A stretch of DNA of 44,032 bases from Gammaproteobacteria bacterium. GTDB taxonomy: Bacteria > Pseudomonadota > Gammaproteobacteria > SZUA-229. A model generated the notes under the pieces. It was not told the origin of the DNA and made no database searches. It saw only the letters and a program-made list of their open reading frames with translations. Made by a program: the position numbers and the translations under genes. Of the stretch, positions 10,072 to 17,932 are shown piece after piece. The stretch spans positions 1 to 44,032 of the forward strand of contig JAOULC010000025.1 of the NCBI GenBank assembly GCA_029882215.1, given 5' to 3'. Within the stretch, counting starts at the first letter, position 1; every line of letters begins with the position of its first letter.

Positions 10072-11561
10072 TGAAATTTAGTATCGTATTTTTTATGCTA
10101 ATAAGTCTGGCTTTTGAGTCGGCAGCCACTGAAGAGGAAGTCTCGAAACTGTTGTTGTCAGAGATAATGTACTACCGTCTGCAGGATAATAACTTCGATG
10201 CCATCGGACGCTATATGAATGCTGAGGAAAAAAATCAGCTTTTGCTAAATAAAAACAACCGCGCTTATATCGCTTCAGTCTACCTGAATTATGATTTACA
10301 CAGTCAGGTCAGCAGTATGCTGGAATATCTTATCCGTAATGAATCGGCTGCTGTCAGAGATATGTCATGGTATTACCTCGGCAAGTTACATTATGAAAGT
10401 AAACGGGTTAAGTCTGCGGTCAAATCTTTTTCAAAAATAACCGGTCAGCTAACAGCCACTGAGCAGGAAATGAAATATATCATGTATGGCGTGATGGCCA
10501 TGAATGATAAACAATACGATGTGGCTGTCAGTGAACTGTTAAAAGCTTCAGCAACGTCACAGCTGTTTCCTTATGTTGAATACAATCTTGCGGTAGCGAG
10601 ATTTAAGATCAGTAACAACCTGACAGTCTTCAGTAATGCCCTTACTGCACTGGCATTGAAATACGCCGGCAGCTCAGAGAATGATTATATATTCGCAGAT
10701 CAGATACATACAACGCTGGGTTATGTGCTGTTGCAAAACAAGCAATATGAGCCGGCGAAACAGTCATTGCGAAAAGTAAGTCTGAATGCTCATCTGACAA
10801 CACGTGCATTGCGGGGCATGATTTACGCGTCTGCTGAGTTAAAGCAATATGATCTGGCGCTGAACCTGTCTTTACAGTTAATGAAAATGACGGTCGGTAA
10901 TGAATCAGTGCATTTTTCTTATATCGTGATTCCTTACTTGCTACAAAAACTCAGCAACAAAGACAAAGCTGTTGCCTTTTACCAGCACGCAGTGGATTAT
11001 TTCAGCCAGCTGAGGATTGATCTAAAGCAGACAATAACAAGAGTGAACAAAGGTGAGTTCGATGCTTATTTACTCGATCTTGAAAAAATACTGACAGCTG
11101 AAGAGTGGCTTGATAATGCTGATATGGCACGACTGTTCAGGTTTGTCTCGACGCTGGATGAATGGCGTGATGCGGTTTATAAATATCGTGAAATGAAATA
11201 TCTTGAACAGCGACTGGATGAAAGTTTTTACGAACTGGTTGCGATTGAACCAAATGTGCAAAAAAATTATCAGATCGTTTATAAAGAATCATTCAGGAAA
11301 ATAGCGGGCAGTAAAAAGCAGGTTGCAGAATCAATAGCATGGCATCAGCGTTTTGCACGGGGCTTTATTACAACTGTGCTGGATAATCAGTATGACGATG
11401 TCACGGACTATTTAGCACAGGCACGTTTTGCGCTGGCACAGTTCTATGACCTCGAAGAGCAAAAAAGGCAAACAACAGAAACGACGTGGCTAAGAGCGGC
11501 GGATGATAAAGCGGCGATGAAGCCCGCGGCTGACAAAACAGATGACAGGGACCGTCCATGA
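10071..11561 (+). CDS. Exported TPR-repeat protein
   Basis: 496 residues. A signal peptide covers about residues 1-19 (FFMLISLAFESAAT). The rest is almost all helical with TPR-like pairs, for example WYYLGKLHYESKRVKSAVKSF and ALRGMIYASAELKQYDLAL regions, each with the small/large residue spacing of TPR helices. The C-terminal 30 residues are charged and low-complexity. The predicted location is the periplasm, where TPR arrays usually hold protein partners together. The start overlaps the upstream stop by one base and the stop overlaps the next ATG by four. In Agl/Glt-like systems comparable TPR proteins bridge the inner-membrane motor to outer-membrane parts; that role is inferred here. Confidence 0.65.
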   Translation: MKFSIVFFMLISLAFESAATEEEVSKLLLSEIMYYRLQDNNFDAIGRYMNAEEKNQLLLNKNNRAYIASVYLNYDLHSQVSSMLEYLIRNESAAVRDMSWYYLGKLHYESKRVKSAVKSFSKITGQLTATEQEMKYIMYGVMAMNDKQYDVAVSELLKASATSQLFPYVEYNLAVARFKISNNLTVFSNALTALALKYAGSSENDYIFADQIHTTLGYVLLQNKQYEPAKQSLRKVSLNAHLTTRALRGMIYASAELKQYDLALNLSLQLMKMTVGNESVHFSYIVIPYLLQKLSNKDKAVAFYQHAVDYFSQLRIDLKQTITRVNKGEFDAYLLDLEKILTAEEWLDNADMARLFRFVSTLDEWRDAVYKYREMKYLEQRLDESFYELVAIEPNVQKNYQIVYKESFRKIAGSKKQVAESIAWHQRFARGFITTVLDNQYDDVTDYLAQARFALAQFYDLEEQKRQTTETTWLRAADDKAAMKPAADKTDDRDRP

Positions 11562-14347
11562 CAATGGCGTTGACAAACCAAGGGCTTGTGTATCTGCTGC
11601 TAGTATTATTTTCTGTCCCACTAATGGCGGCTGATAAACCACTGATTGCTGATATAGAAAAGACTGAGGATCGCAGTTATTTAGAGGCTATAAAGGGCAG
11701 AGCTAATAGCGGCAATGCAGTGTTTGAGTACCGTAAATACTTGCAGATCTCAAAAAAAGGCTCTAAGCAACGCAGACAGGTGCTGCTAAGGCTTGCAGAA
11801 ATTGAGCTTGAGTTAAGCGAGAAATTACTGGCAGAAGACATAAAGAGCGCTGATCCGAATGAGGCCGAGATGAAGCAGACCATTGCATCGTCTATCAGTT
11901 TGTTTGAAACAGCACTGAGTGAATACAGCGATGAAAGCGATAATGACAGGGTGTTGTATCAACTGGCAAGGGCCTATGAAATAAACGCACGCCCTGATCA
12001 GGTCAGCAATACGCTGATGCGCTTAATCAGTTTGTATCCATCTTCTGCTTATTATATTGAATCGCAGTTCAGGCTGGCAGAGGCGTACTTTATTAACCGG
12101 CAGTATTCGCAGTCATACAATGCATACACCGGTGTATTAAGCAGACAGTCTGAATTTTATGATAATGCACAATATAAACGTGGCTGGTCATCATTCAAAC
12201 TCAGTAAATATGATGCGGCCTTAAAAGATTTTATTGCCTTACTTGATAGCCATGATTTTAGTAAAGAGAAGAGCTTGTCACGGATTGAGAAAGAACTTTA
12301 TGAAGACAGCATACGTGTTATCAGTCTGAGTTTTGCATATTTGCAGGGTATTGATACAGTAAAACGCTTTTTTGCTAAAAGGAGATCAGCGTCCTATATC
12401 AAAGACATTTACTATGGTCTGGGCAATCATTACCTTAAACAAAAACGTTATGCTGATACCGCAGGCAGTTATATGGCGTTTGTACAGGAGTATAAACATT
12501 CCAGCTATGCACCTCAGCTAGCACTTGAAACAATCGAAGTCTGGCAGAAAAGCCGGTTCCAGGGAGAAGTGCTGAAAGCAAGAGATTATTTCTCACGCAC
12601 ATTTGCTTTAAATTCTGATTTCTGGACGGTTAATAAAAAAGAAGATTTCCCTGAGGTAATAATCCAGCTGAAAAATAATATCAGCCTGCTGGCGCAGTAT
12701 CATCATAGCATCGGCCAGAAAAAGAATTCAGTAGCAGAGAAGAAAAAGGCGGTGTACTGGTATGATCAGTACATCCGTTCGTTCTCAAATGACAAAGCAA
12801 CGCCTCATTTACACTTTTTGTATGCAGAGTTGCTGGCTGAGTTAAGGCAGGAAGAAAAAGCATTTTATGCCTATGAAGCAGCGGCCTACCAGTATGCAAA
12901 GAGTAAAGAGAGTACAGAGTCCGCGTACGCAGCAGTGATGCTTGCAACGGTATTAGCGGGTCAGAAAAACCAGTCGCTCGCTGGCAAAAAAAAATGGCAG
13001 GCTGCAGTTGTCAGCTCAACCCTGAAGTTTTCAAAATCCTATCCAAACGACAGCCGGCTGAAAAATATTCTGTTACGGCTTGCAGAGATTCAGTATGAAC
13101 AGGGACGTATGCTTGAAGCAATTGAGATGGCTGAAAAGGTCATTCCACAGTCAACAAAAGAACAAAAAATCAAAGCCCTGCTTATTTTAGCACACGCACA
13201 GTTTGAACTTGAGCTGTACGCAGAAGCCGAGAAGAGTTATAGCAATCTGCTGACTCTGAGCGGTAAGCAGCATGCGAAATATAAAAAAATACGTGAGCGT
13301 GTTGCTGTATCCATTTATAAAGAGGCTGAGCTGGCTCTTAAATCCGGTCAGAGTGCACTGGCTGTTGTGACTTTTCTGCGCTTAAAAAAAGCGGTGCCGG
13401 AGTCTGCACATATTGCGACAGCAGAATATGATGCGGCCGCCGAATTAATGAAAAACAAAAAATGGAAGCAGGCGTTGCCGGTATTGCTTCGTTTTAGAAA
13501 AATGCATCCCGGACATAAATTACAAAATGATGTGACCACAAAGCTGGCTATTATATACACAGAAACTCAGCAGTTTACGAAAGCTGCTGCAGAATACGGG
13601 AAAATAGCAGGCTTTATTAAAGGGCCAGAAAAACGCAGGGTCGCTTATTATCAGGTGGCCGCTTTGTACCAGCAGGGCGGTGACAGCGTGCGAGCACTGA
13701 ATGCTTATCAGTCTTATATTAAAAAATACCCTCAACCATTTGATATAGCGATGGAAACACGGCATAAAATCAGTGATCTCTATGGCGCTGCCAAGAACAG
13801 CAAGGCACAGGACCTGTGGCGTAAGAACATTATAGAGACCGATCGTAATGCGGGAAAAAACAGAACGGATCGCTCACGTTATCTCGCCGCTGCTGCATCT
13901 GTCAGGCTGGCCGACAAACTATACCGGGATTTTGCAGGGCTGAAGCTGAAAGCGCCTTTCAAGAAAAACCTGCAAAGAAAAAAAATAAAAATGAAAGGCG
14001 CTGTTAACGCTTTTGCAAATGCCACAAAATACAAAGTCGCAGAGGTAACGACAGAAGCGATCTATAAGATCGGACAGATATACTACGGCTTCAGTAAGGA
14101 TCTGATGCAGTCAGAGCGACCGGCGAAATTAACAGCAGAAGAAAAAGAGCAGTATGATATTTTGCTTGAGGAGCAGGCCTTTCCTTTTGAAGAGAAAGCC
14201 ATCGAATTTCATAACGCAAATCTGAACCGGGCAAAAGATCATGTATATGATGACTGGGTGATAAAAAGTGTTGCCAGGTTGGGCGAGTTGTTTCCGCTCC
14301 GCTACAAACGAACAGAAAAATTGGAGGCAGTGATTAATGTGCCGTGA
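11558..14347 (+). CDS. Large exported TPR-repeat protein
   Basis: 929 residues, the largest part of the operon after the cytochrome. A signal peptide covers residues 1 to about 24 (LVYLLLVLFSVPLMAAD); ATG 11564 is an alternative start. Many tandem TPR-like helix pairs follow, such as VLYQLARAYEINARPDQ, SQFRLAEAYFINRQYSQSY and ILLRLAEIQYEQGRMLEAI. The spacing resembles the YfgC/BamD/PglI type of TPR found in envelope proteins. The last 120 residues are Lys/Glu-rich. The ATGA overlap with the upstream TPR gene and the 11-base overlap with the downstream TPR lipoprotein indicate coordinated synthesis. I infer a periplasmic scaffold; no catalytic motif is visible. Confidence 0.7.
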   Translation: MTMALTNQGLVYLLLVLFSVPLMAADKPLIADIEKTEDRSYLEAIKGRANSGNAVFEYRKYLQISKKGSKQRRQVLLRLAEIELELSEKLLAEDIKSADPNEAEMKQTIASSISLFETALSEYSDESDNDRVLYQLARAYEINARPDQVSNTLMRLISLYPSSAYYIESQFRLAEAYFINRQYSQSYNAYTGVLSRQSEFYDNAQYKRGWSSFKLSKYDAALKDFIALLDSHDFSKEKSLSRIEKELYEDSIRVISLSFAYLQGIDTVKRFFAKRRSASYIKDIYYGLGNHYLKQKRYADTAGSYMAFVQEYKHSSYAPQLALETIEVWQKSRFQGEVLKARDYFSRTFALNSDFWTVNKKEDFPEVIIQLKNNISLLAQYHHSIGQKKNSVAEKKKAVYWYDQYIRSFSNDKATPHLHFLYAELLAELRQEEKAFYAYEAAAYQYAKSKESTESAYAAVMLATVLAGQKNQSLAGKKKWQAAVVSSTLKFSKSYPNDSRLKNILLRLAEIQYEQGRMLEAIEMAEKVIPQSTKEQKIKALLILAHAQFELELYAEAEKSYSNLLTLSGKQHAKYKKIRERVAVSIYKEAELALKSGQSALAVVTFLRLKKAVPESAHIATAEYDAAAELMKNKKWKQALPVLLRFRKMHPGHKLQNDVTTKLAIIYTETQQFTKAAAEYGKIAGFIKGPEKRRVAYYQVAALYQQGGDSVRALNAYQSYIKKYPQPFDIAMETRHKISDLYGAAKNSKAQDLWRKNIIETDRNAGKNRTDRSRYLAAAASVRLADKLYRDFAGLKLKAPFKKNLQRKKIKMKGAVNAFANATKYKVAEVTTEAIYKIGQIYYGFSKDLMQSERPAKLTAEEKEQYDILLEEQAFPFEEKAIEFHNANLNRAKDHVYDDWVIKSVARLGELFPLRYKRTEKLEAVINVP

Positions 14348-14924
14348 GTGGAGTGCTGTGTTAATCTTGCTGCTGCTTACTGCCTGTGCGCAGCAGCCCC
14401 ATAAGGAAGCTGAAGATGCTGCCAAGCCTGTCATTAAATTATCAGAGGATGACAGCATAAAATACAATAAGGCCTTGTCGGATATAAAACGCAAGCGTTA
14501 CAAGCAGGCCGATGCTGTGCTTGATAAACTAATTGCCAGTTATCCGGATGCCGCCGGACCTCTGGCAAATAAGGCGGTTATATTCTCAAATAAGATGGAA
14601 CTAGTTAAAGCCGAGCAATACTTTTTAAAAGCACTGGAAAAGAATGATAAATTAGCACAGGTCAGGAACAACCTTGCGGTTGTTTACCGCAAAAAAGGCG
14701 AGTTTGGCCGGGCAAAAGAAATGCTTGAGGCTGCTATAGTCAGCAACCCCTATTATGCAAATGCTTACTATAACCTTGCTATTCTTTATGAGTTATACCT
14801 TCAGCAGCCAGAAAAAGCACTGGAGAATTACCAGTTATATCTGGATCTTACAAAGGCTGGAGATAAGCAGGTTACAAAATGGATCTCAATGTTACAGCGA
14901 CAAATCAAGGCAGGGAGAAAGTAA
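14337..14924 (+). CDS. TPR-repeat lipoprotein
   Basis: 195 residues starting with a lipoprotein signal, lipobox LLTAC (Cys17). The start has an excellent GGAGG nine bases upstream, inside the end of the preceding gene. Residues 50-190 hold about four TPR units (YNKALSDIKRKRYKQADAV, LANKAVIFSNKMELVKAE, RNNLAVVYRKKGEFGRAK, YYNLAILYELYLQQPEKAL), reminiscent of pilotin-like TPR lipoproteins such as PilF. It probably sits on the inner leaflet of the outer membrane and may help locate or assemble the barrel proteins of the operon; that is inference from class and context. Confidence 0.7.
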   Translation: MCREWSAVLILLLLTACAQQPHKEAEDAAKPVIKLSEDDSIKYNKALSDIKRKRYKQADAVLDKLIASYPDAAGPLANKAVIFSNKMELVKAEQYFLKALEKNDKLAQVRNNLAVVYRKKGEFGRAKEMLEAAIVSNPYYANAYYNLAILYELYLQQPEKALENYQLYLDLTKAGDKQVTKWISMLQRQIKAGRK

Positions 14925-15196
14925 TGCTAAAGCATGTTTTATTAATCGTTTTACTGCTGCCCTCACTGTCTCTGGCGGAGCAGAAGATTAAACTTCGTTC
15001 CAGTACCATTACCGGTAACAGTGAGCTGCCAAAGATTTTATATGTAGTACCGTGGAAAAAAGTAGCAGCGACAGAGATAAGTTATAATTTAATCGTGCAT
15101 GGAATTAACGATGATGTATTGAAACCGGTCGATCCGGAAGAGTTTCAGCGTCAGGTAAAAAATTATGCCGAATTAACCAGGCAGCAGGAAAAATAA
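14924..15196 (+). CDS. Small exported protein of unknown function
   Basis: 90 residues from ATG 14924, chosen because GGGAGA lies nine bases upstream, the ATG overlaps the previous stop (TAATG), and the protein then begins with a clean signal peptide (MLKHVLLIVLLLPSLSLA). A longer in-frame start at 14879 would bury that signal. The mature part of about 70 residues is basic and beta-prone (IKLRSSTITG, ILYVVPWKK) with a charged helical tail. I recognise no family from sequence alone. Its position directly before the TolQ-type gene suggests a small accessory subunit of the same machine. Confidence 0.55.
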   Translation: MLKHVLLIVLLLPSLSLAEQKIKLRSSTITGNSELPKILYVVPWKKVAATEISYNLIVHGINDDVLKPVDPEEFQRQVKNYAELTRQQEK

Positions 15197-15241
15197 CTGA
15201 GCGCTGGTAAAATGTTTTCAGGAATCTGATCAGGAGTCATT

Positions 15242-15886
15242 ATGGAATCTTTAAAATCAATCATTGTTTTTTTTCAAACCGGTGGTGTGTTTATGTACCC
15301 GATATTGTTTGTGCTGGCGCTGGGTGTGGCCATTGCACTGGAAAGGTATATTGTTATTTCAAAATCCCAGCTCTCAATGCGGCGCACTTGGGGGCGCCTG
15401 CTGCCGTTGCTGGAAACGCATGATTATAATGCTGCAATGTCGCTGATGAGCCGCTCAAAAACTCAGCTGAGTATCGTACTCACTTACGGATTTAACCGCA
15501 TGCCTTCGGCGCAAAGAAGAGAAGACATTGAAGCGGCTATGGAAGAAGGAATGATGGAGGTAATGCCACCTCTGGAAGCAAGAACGCATTACCTTGCTAC
15601 CTTTGCAAATATTGCAACATTGCTCGGTCTGTTAGGGACGATCATCGGTTTAATACAGGCCTTTACAGCAGTTGCAAATGCTGATCCTGCAGAGAAGGCG
15701 GATCTTTTGTCGGCAAGTATTTCAGTTGCCATGAACACTACTGCATTCGGTCTTGTTGTTGCCATCCCGTTGCTATTAATGCATACCGTTATTCAGACAA
15801 AAACCAGCAAGCTGGTGGACAATCTCGAAATGGCAGCCGTTAAATGTTTAAACATCATGGCGACAAAGAAAAAGCCAGCTGCATAA
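15242..15886 (+). CDS. TolQ/ExbB/MotA-family proton-channel protein
   Basis: 214 residues, with AGGAG seven bases before the start. Three membrane segments are visible: residues about 14-33 (VFMYPILFVLALGVAIALE), 118-140 (ANIATLLGLLGTIIGLIQAF) and 156-182. The GLLGTIIGL and MNTTAFGLVVAIP motifs are the family signature that lines the proton path of ExbB, TolQ and MotA. Five copies of such a subunit surround a TolR/ExbD dimer in known members. It is followed by two TolR/ExbD-like genes and a TonB-like gene, the arrangement seen in Agl/Glt and Ton-type motors. It probably turns proton flow into mechanical work across the periplasm. Confidence 0.9.
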   Translation: MESLKSIIVFFQTGGVFMYPILFVLALGVAIALERYIVISKSQLSMRRTWGRLLPLLETHDYNAAMSLMSRSKTQLSIVLTYGFNRMPSAQRREDIEAAMEEGMMEVMPPLEARTHYLATFANIATLLGLLGTIIGLIQAFTAVANADPAEKADLLSASISVAMNTTAFGLVVAIPLLLMHTVIQTKTSKLVDNLEMAAVKCLNIMATKKKPAA

Positions 15887-15927
15887 CCGCAGGTGATAAC
15901 TTTTTCGGAATAAACAGGACTGTTTAA

Positions 15928-16449
15928 ATGCGTATAAGAAGAAGATATATAAAAGATGATGAGGAAATGAATATAACCGCCTTCATGAATCTGATGGTTA
16001 TACTGGTGCCGTTTCTTCTGATCACTGCCGTGTTTTCAAAAATTGCGATACTTGAGCTGAATATACCAAAAGGTGACAGCGCTGCCGGCAGTAAAAAGCC
16101 TGAACTGCAGCTGCAAATTGTACTCAGAGAAAACCTGATTGATGTACGGGACGGATCTGTTGGTTTAATAAAACGTTTTGCTGTTGAAGGGCAGGAAACA
16201 AAATGGAAGGCGCTATCTGATCTGCTGGTACAGTTAAAAAATAAGTTTCCTGATAAAGAAAACGTCAGCATATTACTTGAGCCAGAGGTCCCCTATCAGC
16301 TGATGGTCAAGGTTATGGACCGGGTAAAAACTGCCAATATTATTCAGCCAGGTATGACGGTTGAGACAATAGATCTGTTTCCGCTGATCAGTATCGGTGA
16401 TGCACCTGTGCAGCCGGCAAAAGCGGATGATGAACGGGGGGTAAAATGA
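15928..16449 (+). CDS. TolR/ExbD-family protein with Asn in place of the usual membrane Asp
   Basis: 173 residues: a basic cytoplasmic tip, one membrane segment (about 15-37) and a periplasmic domain. In ExbD/TolR the segment normally reads PLIDV or PLLDV, and that Asp carries the proton. Here the aligned stretch is AFMNLMVILVPF, with Asn21 at the Asp position. The periplasmic part keeps an ExbD-like beta-alpha fold (ISILLEPEVPYQLMVKVMD-type strand and helix). This subunit therefore probably cannot be protonated at the usual site, while the next gene keeps the Asp. The two may form an unequal dimer inside the TolQ-type pentamer. The stop overlaps the following ATG (ATGA). Confidence 0.85.
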   Translation: MRIRRRYIKDDEEMNITAFMNLMVILVPFLLITAVFSKIAILELNIPKGDSAAGSKKPELQLQIVLRENLIDVRDGSVGLIKRFAVEGQETKWKALSDLLVQLKNKFPDKENVSILLEPEVPYQLMVKVMDRVKTANIIQPGMTVETIDLFPLISIGDAPVQPAKADDERGVK

Positions 16450-16949
16450 GCCTGAAAATGTCCAAGCGCGCGAAACGTATGGAGCGCCATCATAAGCGAA
16501 ATAAAAGACCGGGCTTAAACCTTGTTTCGTTAATGGATATCTTTACGATTCTTGTCTTCTTTTTGCTGGTTAACTCATCCAGTACCCAGCAACTGCCCAG
16601 TTCCAAAGATATTCAGCTGCCAAAATCAGTGGCTCAGGTGTTGCCGAAAGAAACGCTGGTGATAGCGGTTAGTAACAATGACTTACTGGTTGCCGGCCGG
16701 CGCATCACCAGGCTGAAAGATTTTATCAACTCTGAAGAAACGATTATCGCATCACTGGAACAAGAGCTGATATTTCAGTTCGGACAATCAAGATCGAAGA
16801 AAAGTAAAGATGGTCAGCGAGAAATCACCATCATGGGTGACAGGGATATTCCGTATAAAGCGCTGAAAAAGATCATGGCAACCTGTACCAAAACAAATTA
16901 CTCGCGTATATCGCTGGCGGTATTGCAGATCGCCAAGTCAAAGGGATGA
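16446..16949 (+). CDS. TolR/ExbD-family protein with the canonical membrane Asp
   Basis: 167 residues. A strongly basic N-terminus (KMSKRAKRMERHHKRNKR) is followed by LNLVSLMDIFTILVFFLLV, in which Asp31 is the expected proton-carrying residue of ExbD/TolR/MotB-type stators. The periplasmic domain ends in the family pattern ITIMGDRDIPYKALKKIM, close to ExbD's DKxVxYxxVVxVMD. It overlaps the Asn-type paralogue by four bases, so the two are made together in similar amounts. With the TolQ-type protein they should form one proton-driven motor. Confidence 0.9.
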   Translation: MSLKMSKRAKRMERHHKRNKRPGLNLVSLMDIFTILVFFLLVNSSSTQQLPSSKDIQLPKSVAQVLPKETLVIAVSNNDLLVAGRRITRLKDFINSEETIIASLEQELIFQFGQSRSKKSKDGQREITIMGDRDIPYKALKKIMATCTKTNYSRISLAVLQIAKSKG

Positions 16950-16962
16950 GAGCGAGAATAAT

Positions 16963-16989
16963 ATGAACAAGTTAAAGGGTTTGTTTTAA
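16963..16989 (+). CDS. Possible eight-codon coupling ORF before the TonB-like gene
   Basis: ATG at 16963 opens a frame encoding MNKLKGLF that ends in TAA, and this TAA shares its last base with the ATG of the TonB-like gene (TAATG). A GA-rich stretch (GAGCGAGA) lies 6-13 bases upstream. The operon uses the same one-base stop/start overlap at 9538, 10071 and 14924, so this ORF could couple translation across the gap after the second ExbD gene. It is short enough to arise by chance. Confidence 0.3.
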   Translation: MNKLKGLF

Positions 16990-17918
16990 TGTTGCACGCG
17001 AGCTATGAAAGTTACTCACTGCACTGGATGCAGCGAAATGATGATGATGTTTTCTTCAGAAAAGTCTATCGGATTATACTTGCCGTATTTATTATCCTCG
17101 GGCTTCTTGTTGCCGCGATTGATATACCAAAGCCTGAACGAAAAGCGCGTGAGCCACTGCCACCAAGTCTGGTTAAATTTTTACAGGAAAAGAAAAAAGC
17201 CGCACCGGCTAAACCCATCCCTAAAGCACCGCCAGTAGTAAAGCCGAAAGCTAAACCTGTACCCAGGGCTATCGTCAGGCCGAAATCTGAACCTGAAAAA
17301 CCTCTGACATCCAGCCAGACAAAAGCCCGGGAAAAAGTCAAAAATTCCGGCCTGCTGGCATTATCTAATGAGTTATCGGAGCTGATGGATACCCCGGACG
17401 TGAGCGCGCTGGTCAACAGCAGGGTGTCAACACGGGGTAAAGAGGCGGCTAAAAATGATCTGTCATTACTCACCGCGAATGCAACACGGGGTACCGGCGG
17501 TGTTAATACCAAAGGGCTGGACCGGCGTATCAGTACAACCGCTATTGGTAACAGAGCAATCACCCGGGTGCAGAGTTCGGCTGCTAATAAAGCTGTCACG
17601 ACAGAGCGGTCAGCTAAAGGCAAAAAAGCGGCGCGTAGTGAAGATGAAATAACCGTTATCATGGACAAGAATAAGGGCTCAATTTACGCGGTCTATAATC
17701 GCGAGTTAAGGCGTAATCCTGATCTGCAGGGTAGGATAGTGCTGGAAATTACCATTGCACCATCCGGTAAGGTAACAAAGGTCAAGGTTATATCCAGTGA
17801 GTTAAAAGATAAAAAGCTGGAAAGCAAGCTGGTATCGCGGATTAAATTATTTAATTTTGGGGCAAAGAAAGTCGATACGGTAACAGTGACCTATCCGCTT
17901 GAGTTCTTTCCGTCTTGA
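16989..17918 (+). CDS. TonB-like protein with AgmX/PglI-type C-terminal domain
   Basis: 309 residues. About 25 cytoplasmic residues precede one membrane anchor (IILAVFIILGLLVAAID, about 29-45). A Pro/Lys/Ala-rich linker follows (about 50-110), as in TonB and TolA, then a Ser/Arg/Thr-rich stretch. The last 90 residues (about 220-309) match the AgmX/PglI C-terminal pattern: YAVYNRELRRNPDLQG, then I-V-L-E-I-T-I-x-P-S-G-x-V, ending in a TYPLEFFPS strand. This domain is known from myxobacterial gliding proteins and gammaproteobacterial relatives. It is the likely link that carries motor movement from the ExbBD complex to the TPR and outer-membrane parts. The best ribosome site is AAAGGG inside the mini-ORF. 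It faces the MBOAT gene with only 14 bases between stops. Confidence 0.85.
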   Translation: MLHASYESYSLHWMQRNDDDVFFRKVYRIILAVFIILGLLVAAIDIPKPERKAREPLPPSLVKFLQEKKKAAPAKPIPKAPPVVKPKAKPVPRAIVRPKSEPEKPLTSSQTKAREKVKNSGLLALSNELSELMDTPDVSALVNSRVSTRGKEAAKNDLSLLTANATRGTGGVNTKGLDRRISTTAIGNRAITRVQSSAANKAVTTERSAKGKKAARSEDEITVIMDKNKGSIYAVYNRELRRNPDLQGRIVLEITIAPSGKVTKVKVISSELKDKKLESKLVSRIKLFNFGAKKVDTVTVTYPLEFFPS

Positions 17919-17932
17919 TTTTTTAATGTCGA

